Below, piece by piece: positions 52,602 through 57,299 of a DNA stretch of 57,299 nt. This DNA is from Bacteroidota bacterium. Lineage in GTDB: Bacteria > Bacteroidota > Bacteroidia > Chitinophagales > Saprospiraceae. The stretch is from assembly GCA_020160935.1 (NCBI GenBank), contig JAIUPL010000034.1:1-57299 (forward strand). Reading direction: 5' to 3'. The position numbers and the translations under genes are program-made. The notes under the pieces were generated by a model. That model worked only from the letters and a program-made list of their open reading frames with translations. It ran no database searches and had not been told where the DNA came from. Every line of letters begins with the position of its first letter. Position 1 is the stretch's first letter.

Positions 52602-54146
52602 TTAGGCAGGTTTTTCACCTGAATCCAATCCTGTTGTTTTATTCAGGCCACGGCGGGCACGAATTGCAGCCATCTCTTCTGCACTCCGGCCGCGTTTTTT
52701 CGGCGCTGCGCCATCGGCGGCAGGTGTTTTTACCTTGGTCGCTTTGGCTGTTTTTACTGCCTTTTCGGCTTTGGGAGCCGTTGTTTCAGCCGTTTTGTTC
52801 TGGCCGCGGCGGGCACGAATTGCAGCCATCTCCTCTGCACTCCGGCCGCGTTTTTTCGGCGCTGCGCCATCGGCGGCAGGCACATTGGCTTTAGGCGCTT
52901 TGGCCGTTTTTACTGCCTTTTCGGCTTTTGGTGCGGATGTAGTTTCAGCCGTTTTGTTCTGACCGCGAAGCGCTCGCATTTCAGCCATCCGCTCCGCACT
53001 CTGGCCGCGTTTTTTCGGCGTTGCCCCATCTGCGGCAGGTGCTTTGGCAGCCTTTTTGGCTTTTGCAGGAGGGGTAGCGGTAGTGGCCACAACACCAGCA
53101 GCCTTGGCGGCTTGCATTTCGGCTTTGGTACGACGTTTTCTTTTAGCAGATACTTCTACCTGTGTGGCAACTACCGCTTTAGCGGCAGGTTTGCGGCCAC
53201 GTTTGGCTGGAGTGGCGGGTGGTGTATCGGCTGCTTTCACCGCGGGTTTGCGACCGCGTTTGGCGGGAGCGGCAGGGGCTGAATCGGCTGCTTTCACGGC
53301 AGGTTTGCGACCGCGTTTGGCGGGAGTAGCAGGGGCAGCATCCGCGGCTTTTACGGCAGGTTTGCGGCCGCGTTTGGCCGGTGTGGCAGGGGCAGCATCT
53401 GCGGCTTTTACGGCAGGTTTGCGGCCGCGCCGGGGCGCTGTGGTCGCTTCAGCAGCAGGTGCTTCACTTTTTGCATGTCGCGCCTTTTGAGCGGCCCTGA
53501 TTTTTTCGCGGTGTTCGGCACTGATGGTGCGCTTTTTAGGCGATTTTTCAGTGTCGGCTTTGGTAGTGTCGGAATGTTTGCCTTCATCCGCTTTTTTGCT
53601 GATGTGGCTTTTCGATTTGCCATCCACCACGATCTGGATATGTCCGAGGTGGTGTTGGCTGTGCCATACGTACAATGCAATGGCTTCCTGAAGGAGTACC
53701 GTGCGTTTGGAAGCAGGGTGATAGTATCCTTTTTCCAGATCGTCTTCCTGAAGCGACTTCAAAAAGTCGGTCCAGCGGCGATGCAGTGCACCAATTAATT
53801 TAAGGGAAGTTTTTACCGAACCGTGTTTACCGTCTTCCAGTTCGGCCCAGAGTTGTTCTTCATAGGGTTTAATAATGGGTGTATTTTCTGTAACAGCCAG
53901 TTTAAAACGTATATAGGCATTGAGGTGGCTGTCGGCGATGTGGTGTACTACCTGCCTGACAGTCCAGCCACCCGGGCGATATGTTTTTTCCAGATCGCCG
54001 CCTTTTAATTTCTTTATTGCATTTTTAAGATCTTTTGGCAATTTTACTAAAATTTTTATATGTTTTCTAGTATCATCTAAAGAATATGTTTTGCCGTATT
54101 CAAATGTACCAATGGGGTATCTCAGTTTATCCTGATGTTCTTTCAT
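52602..54146 (-). CDS. DinB/YfiT-type putative metal hydrolase fused to an AT-hook and KKRGRSAEEMA repeat tail
   Basis: A 514-residue protein. Residues 1-175 are a complete DinB/YfiT (bacillithiol-transferase-like) four-helix domain: YRPGGWTVRQVVHHIADSHLNAY with His68/His69, and LYVWHSQHHLGHIQ with His162, His166 and His169 as likely metal ligands. Family members usually end there. A lysine/alanine/proline-rich tail of ~340 residues follows. It has a KKRTISAEHREKIRAAQKAR segment (204-223, NUMOD3-like), five RGRKPA AT-hook cores spaced by 19 residues (about 240-325), and three 52-residue-spaced KKRG(R/Q)SAE-MA-RA-RG units (379-502). The tail is expected to bind DNA minor groove. Its repeats are faithful at DNA level, indicating recent expansion. 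Confidence 0.85.
   Translation of the reverse strand: MKEHQDKLRYPIGTFEYGKTYSLDDTRKHIKILVKLPKDLKNAIKKLKGGDLEKTYRPGGWTVRQVVHHIADSHLNAYIRFKLAVTENTPIIKPYEEQLWAELEDGKHGSVKTSLKLIGALHRRWTDFLKSLQEDDLEKGYYHPASKRTVLLQEAIALYVWHSQHHLGHIQIVVDGKSKSHISKKADEGKHSDTTKADTEKSPKKRTISAEHREKIRAAQKARHAKSEAPAAEATTAPRRGRKPAVKAADAAPATPAKRGRKPAVKAADAAPATPAKRGRKPAVKAADSAPAAPAKRGRKPAVKAADTPPATPAKRGRKPAAKAVVATQVEVSAKRKRRTKAEMQAAKAAGVVATTATPPAKAKKAAKAPAADGATPKKRGQSAERMAEMRALRGQNKTAETTSAPKAEKAVKTAKAPKANVPAADGAAPKKRGRSAEEMAAIRARRGQNKTAETTAPKAEKAVKTAKATKVKTPAADGAAPKKRGRSAEEMAAIRARRGLNKTTGLDSGEKPA
52633..53440. repeat. In-frame coding repeats (57-bp and ~156-bp units) in the DinB fusion gene
   Basis: The AT-hook region (about 53187-53440) repeats with a 57-base period, five units. 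A 156-base period is seen between CGGCGGGCAC-containing units at 52651 and 52807, with a more divergent third unit near 52960. All periods are multiples of three, so unit gain or loss keeps the frame. Confidence 0.7.
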
Positions 54147-54194
54147 TTCAAGTGTTGTTTTAAAAAAATTGATTTGTCACAGTGTTACAGGGTT

Positions 54195-54355
54195 TAAGTA
54201 CCAGGTCAATATTAGTTTAGACTATGGACATCGGCTTTTGCGCTGTAACAGCGTTTGTTTTTCGTTACAATACCCACGCATTGCGCCTCAAAACAGCCTC
54301 GTTACAGCACAAAATCCTGCTTCCATAGTCTAAATTAATATTGACCTGGTACTTA
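54195..54355. mobile_element. MITE with 33-bp terminal inverted repeats and TA ends
   Basis: Arms 54195-54227 and 54323-54355 are complementary over 33 bases with a single mismatch (TAAGTACCAGGTCAATATTA type). If the outermost TA is a target duplication, the element is AGTACC...GGTACT flanked by TA on both sides, as for IS630/mariner-type elements. The 95-base interior has no ORF. Together with the hairpin at 54419 it accounts for the 322-base gap between the DinB and AlkA-like genes. Confidence 0.65.
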
Positions 54356-54418
54356 TTAACTCTTATTGGAATTTATTTATTTTGGTTTGTATTCTGTTTT
54401 TATCATTGACCTTTTTTC

Positions 54419-54469
54419 AGAAACTGTTTTAAAGCGCAAAGGCTTGTCAGGGGTTTTAAAACAGTTTCT
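54419..54469. repeat. Hairpin at the 3' end of the AlkA-like gene
   Basis: Arms AGAAACTGTTTTAAA (54419-54433) and the exact complement (54455-54469) with a 21-base loop. The inner arm touches the stop codon (54469-54471) of the minus-strand gene. It may stabilise or terminate that transcript, but the T-run is missing on the minus strand. Confidence 0.55.
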
Positions 54470-55083
54470 CAGGGCGTTTTGGCGGCATCTTTCCAACGCC
54501 ACAAATATCGGCATGCAACTGTGCGCCAGGGCTGCCAGGGGGCCGACAATTCGAGCATTTTTTTTCTTAAATCTTTTCCTGTTTCATTGATTTGATACAG
54601 GTTTATCATGGCCTGCTGAATCCCAAGATCGTCTATGGGAAACACATCCGGGCGGCCAAGTGTAAACATGAGCAGCATTTGTACGGTCCATTTACCTACG
54701 CCTTTAATCTGTGTTAAAAATTCAATGATTTCCTCATCGCTTATCTGATTCCACCCATGATTTTCCAGGTCGTTTTCCATTGAAAACCGTGCTACGTTTT
54801 GCAGATAACCTGCTTTTTGGAAAGACAAACCCATCTCGCGCAGGCGTGTGGTTTCTACTTCCACCAACAATTCAGGATGGGGATAGTTGTCGGGAAACAA
54901 AGTGCAAAAACGATTGAATATCGTGGTGGCGGCTTTTACACTTAATTGCTGGGATACGATCGACTCCAACAAGTCATAATATATTCTGCCGGAAGGTGTA
55001 AAATCCGGCATTTGCACTACATCCAGTAACATGGCAATACGTGCATCCTGGCGCAGATGTGAATGACTTAAATCGATATTCAT
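54469..55083 (-). CDS. DNA-3-methyladenine glycosylase II-like (AlkA/HhH-GPD family)
   Basis: A 204-residue HhH-GPD glycosylase. Characteristic segments: FTPSGRIYYDLLESIVSQQLSVKAATTIFNRFC near the start, the helix-hairpin-helix with GVGKWT at 128-133, and FPIDDLGI with the catalytic Asp152. It lacks the N-terminal beta domain of E. coli AlkA and has no C-terminal iron-sulfur cysteines, which fits the short AlkA branch (Mag1-like). It excises 3-methyladenine and related alkylated bases. Its tail (SAPWQPWRTVACRYLWRW) is typical. This is the second alkyl-base glycosylase in the window; the other, unrelated in fold, is at 40288. Confidence 0.92.
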   Translation of the reverse strand: MNIDLSHSHLRQDARIAMLLDVVQMPDFTPSGRIYYDLLESIVSQQLSVKAATTIFNRFCTLFPDNYPHPELLVEVETTRLREMGLSFQKAGYLQNVARFSMENDLENHGWNQISDEEIIEFLTQIKGVGKWTVQMLLMFTLGRPDVFPIDDLGIQQAMINLYQINETGKDLRKKMLELSAPWQPWRTVACRYLWRWKDAAKTP

Positions 55084-55216
55084 GCTGCAAATAAAATAGC
55101 ATTTTTAATTAAAAGTAAACAAAACACCAAATACTTTCATGTAGAACGAGTAATTAATTTTCTTACGGTATTTTATTAACCCTGCATGAAGTGTTCTGCT
55201 AACGCGATGGCAAAAT

Positions 55217-55249
55217 ACGTTTACTAAACTTTGTAAGTTTAGTAAACGT
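55217..55249. repeat. Perfect 15-bp hairpin (ACGTTTACTAAACTT)
   Basis: Arms 55217-55231 and 55235-55249 with a TGT loop. It lies in the 470-base divergent gap between the AlkA-like gene and the ligase gene. No T-run follows. The rest of the gap shows no gene; it has the ligase promoter at 55476 and a 15-base CATGGTATCCCTTGT match (inverted, 55326-55340) to 52466-52480. Confidence 0.6.
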
Positions 55250-55475
55250 GGCACAAGCAGGAATATGCTACACGTTGTGAACATGATGTTTAATTTTTTT
55301 TACCACAATGAATACCAGGGATTGCACAAGGGATACCATGTGGAGTGCGTACAGATTTACTTCTGAACGATGGCTTGCACTTGAAAAACCTCGAAAAAAC
55401 TGGAAAATAAAATTTGGCGCCAACTACCCTGTTCCAAATCACCCACTACCCTCTTAAAAAACAAAACCTCCATGT

Positions 55476-55507
55476 TTTGAATCTTTTGCGCGAAACGAAT
55501 AATATTG
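55476..55507 (+). promoter_or_regulatory. Candidate Bacteroidota promoter for the ligase/CBS gene
   Basis: TTTG at 55476-55479, exactly 20 bases, then TAATATTG at 55500-55507 (7 of 8 matches to TAnnTTTG). Transcription would start near 55513, about 40 bases before the ATG at 55554. Confidence 0.5.
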
Positions 55508-55553
55508 CAGGGCCGGATTCATACAACCAACCGACTCGCGGCCGACTGACAAT

Positions 55554-57299
55554 ATGGGATTTCAAAAAGTAAACACGGTAGACAACAAAAATGAGATGCA
55601 AAACTTCGTTCGCTGCCTCCTCGATGATGTGCGCGCGTTCGAATACATGCTGGATCACGACTGGTTCGAAAATGACATTATCCGCATCGGCGCCGAACAG
55701 GAAATGTGCCTCGTACACAACAAAACCTTCAAACCGGCAACAATCAATATGGAGGTGCTCGAACACCTCAAGGACATGCCCTGGTGCGTGACAGAATTGG
55801 CAAAATTCAACCTGGAAGTCAACCTGAATCCGCGTGAGTTTTCGGGCGACTGTCTGAGCCAACTCGAAGCAGAAAACCTGCAATATCTGTCCATTATTCA
55901 GAAAGTGCTCGACGGTTACGATGCCAGCATTATCCTCTGCGGTATCTTGCCCACCTTGCGCAAGCACGACCTGGAAATGCACAATCTAACGCCCAAAGAC
56001 CGGTATTTTGCGCTCATGGCGGCCATTCAGAAACACCTGCTTGGCACCTCCTTCGAACTGCGGGTAGAAGGCGTAGACGAGTTGCTGGTAAAGCACGATT
56101 CGCCGCTGCTCGAAGCCTGCAACACGAGTTTTCAGGTACACCTGCAGGTAGCGCCCAATGATTTTGTAAAGATGTACAACATCTCGCAGGTACTGGCGGC
56201 GCCTGCCATCGCCATTGCGGCCAATTCGCCGCTGGTATTCGGCCGGCGCCTCTGGCATGAAACGCGCATCGCCCTGTTCCAGCAAAGCCTCGATACGCGC
56301 ACCACCGCCGATCACATGCGCGAGCGCCTGCCGCGCGTGAATTTCGGTTCGGGGTGGCTGCAAGGCGATATTACGCAGATTTACAAGGAAGATATCAGCC
56401 GCTTCCGCGTCTTGCTGGCCGGCGCCATCGAAGAGGATTCGCTCGAAATGGTGCAGAATGGCATCACACCCAAACTGCGCGCCCTGCAAATTCACAACTC
56501 CACGGTATATCGCTGGAATCGCCCTTGCTACGGCATTTCTCCCAATGGGAAACCTCACCTGCGCATCGAAAACCGGGTGATGCCATCCGGCCCTACCACC
56601 GTCGACGAAGTGGCCAATGCCGCTTTCTGGCTGGGATGCATGGTCGCCATGGGCAACCAATACGACGACATTACCAAACACATCGATTTCGTGGATGCCC
56701 GCGACAATTTTCTGAAGTCTGCCAAATTCGGGATTGACACCACTTTCTCCTGGTTGAAAGACAAAAAAGTCCCCGTAACCGACCTGATTTTGCACGAATT
56801 GCTGCCCATGGCACGCGAAGGACTGAAAATGAGGAAGGTAAAAACCGCCGATATAAACAAATACCTCGACATCATAGAAGCACGTGCCAGGGAACACAAA
56901 ACCGGCGCACGATGGGCCTTGCGCACCTTCACGGCCCTCAAAAAAGAAGTCACTAACGACGAAGCCGTCACCGCTATCACTGCTGCTATCGTGAAAAATC
57001 AACAACAAAACAAACCGGTGCATACCTGGAAAGAAGGTACTGCCGCCGATCTCGACAACTGGCAACCCACCAAAATCAAGGTGGAGGAGTTCATGTCGAC
57101 TGACCTGTTTACAGTCCAGAAAGACGACCTGATCGAACTGGTCGCTGCCTTCGTCGTGTTCGCCCTGGCCTTCGGCGTGCTCGAGCTCCCTGGCGCTACG
57201 CCCACCTCGCTGAGCCTCGTGCTCGCCGCACAGGCGGTTCCCCTGGTGATCATGCTGCCGATCGGCGGGGTGGTCGCCGACCGTGTCGGTCGTGCCCGA
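55554..57299 (+). CDS. Glutamate-cysteine ligase (GCS2)-like/CBS domain protein, 3' part chimeric and running off the window
   Basis: Open from the ATG at 55554 to the last base. Residues 1-~500 match the Bacteroidota 'CBS domain' proteins with a GCS2-type carboxylate-amine ligase fold: FENDIIRIGAEQEMCLV, TELAKFNLEVNLNPREFSG, NTSFQVHLQV and RIENRVMPSGPTTVDEVANAAFW, with the glutamates expected for ATP/Mg binding. Near residue 510 a CBS domain begins (EEFMSTDLFTVQKDDLIELV) and should continue. Instead, from about 57145 the frame continues into a hydrophobic high-GC stretch that is not CBS-like (see next entry). Only the part before ~57140 should be trusted. The enzyme's substrate is unproven; glutamate-cysteine ligation is a family-level guess. 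Confidence 0.8.
   Translation, partial: MGFQKVNTVDNKNEMQNFVRCLLDDVRAFEYMLDHDWFENDIIRIGAEQEMCLVHNKTFKPATINMEVLEHLKDMPWCVTELAKFNLEVNLNPREFSGDCLSQLEAENLQYLSIIQKVLDGYDASIILCGILPTLRKHDLEMHNLTPKDRYFALMAAIQKHLLGTSFELRVEGVDELLVKHDSPLLEACNTSFQVHLQVAPNDFVKMYNISQVLAAPAIAIAANSPLVFGRRLWHETRIALFQQSLDTRTTADHMRERLPRVNFGSGWLQGDITQIYKEDISRFRVLLAGAIEEDSLEMVQNGITPKLRALQIHNSTVYRWNRPCYGISPNGKPHLRIENRVMPSGPTTVDEVANAAFWLGCMVAMGNQYDDITKHIDFVDARDNFLKSAKFGIDTTFSWLKDKKVPVTDLILHELLPMAREGLKMRKVKTADINKYLDIIEARAREHKTGARWALRTFTALKKEVTNDEAVTAITAAIVKNQQQNKPVHTWKEGTAADLDNWQPTKIKVEEFMSTDLFTVQKDDLIELVAAFVVFALAFGVLELPGATPTSLSLVLAAQAVPLVIMLPIGGVVADRVGRAR
57145..57299 (+). other. Foreign high-GC segment encoding part of an MFS transporter (probable chimeric junction)
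   Basis: From about 57145 the codons change to G/C-ending forms (about 84% at third positions), and the product reads AFVVFALAFGVLELPGATP, then SLVLAAQAVPLVIMLPIGG and VVADRVGRAR. The GGVVADRVGR loop is motif A of the major facilitator superfamily, and the whole matches the first helices of actinobacterial MFS exporters. It is in frame with the ligase gene, but a cytosolic CBS domain merging into MFS helix 2 makes no structural sense. A contig-joining or contamination artefact is most likely; true recombination is less likely. Confidence 0.7.

Noticed and set aside
55446-57065. Two long minus-strand frames (178 and 359 codons) at the right end
   Set aside because: They are the complement of the ligase/CBS gene on the plus strand, which has clear GCS2 motifs and a promoter.

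Overview
The window comes from a Bacteroidota chromosome of roughly 50% GC, most likely a member of the Saprospiria, although that finer placement is only an inference. Supporting lineage markers are two hybrid two-component systems with beta-propeller sensors, TonB-dependent receptors with carboxypeptidase-like N-terminal domains, DUF4249 and DUF4382 lipoproteins, a type IX secretion (T9SS) C-terminal sorting domain, and promoters of the Bacteroidota type (TTTG, then about 20 bases, then TAnnTTTG). No rRNA, tRNA, CRISPR array or prophage was recognised.

Layout. Positions 1-9,850 hold a 5'-truncated PAS-LuxR regulator, a DUF4386 membrane protein, a quinone-oxidoreductase-like dehydrogenase, a TonB receptor with its DUF4249 partner, a BNR-propeller lipoprotein, a CPBP protease, a TolB-like propeller and an ArsR/SRPBCC pair under a well-formed promoter and operator. 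Positions 9,950-16,700 hold two secreted proteins (one with a T9SS tail), a MarR regulator divergent from a second TonB receptor, and a DUF2461 protein. Positions 16,700-26,150, nearly all on the minus strand, hold a 1,393-residue hybrid two-component regulator, a YihY-type membrane protein, a 58-residue lipoprotein, an OmpA protein with a glycine zipper, a porin-like barrel and an AI-2E-family permease. Positions 26,300-37,530, plus strand, hold Dps, a beta-barrel protein, a DUF4382 lipoprotein and then a signalling block: a Holin-X-like membrane protein, a small basic protein, the sigma-54 factor RpoN, an NtrC-type activator, a PAS histidine kinase, a stand-alone receiver, a receiver-PAS-kinase and another receiver.

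Positions 37,700-45,500 hold a P-type cation ATPase, a 3-methyladenine glycosylase (Mpg), and a tight run of phosphopantetheinyl transferase, RsmF-like rRNA methyltransferase and transglutaminase-like protein. Positions 45,580-52,400 hold a small minus-strand gene with its own terminator, a second hybrid two-component regulator, an unrecognised protein with DHH-like motifs and an aspartoacylase-family enzyme. Positions 52,600-57,299 hold a DinB/YfiT protein with a long AT-hook tail, an AlkA-like glycosylase, and a glutamate-cysteine-ligase/CBS gene. The last ~155 bases of that gene switch abruptly to high-GC sequence encoding part of an MFS transporter, probably a chimeric contig end.

Intergenic DNA is rich in repeats: a 270-330-bp inverted-repeat element family with perfect 62-67-bp internal arms, paired-palindrome repeats carrying the CACAGGGC stem, CTCTCAC tandem tracts at four loci, a TA-flanked MITE with 33-bp terminal inverted repeats, and several single hairpins. 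The most promising points for follow-up are the RpoN signalling block, an 18-bp box shared by the dps and rpoN-operon leaders, the DinB-AT-hook fusion, and the repeat element family.
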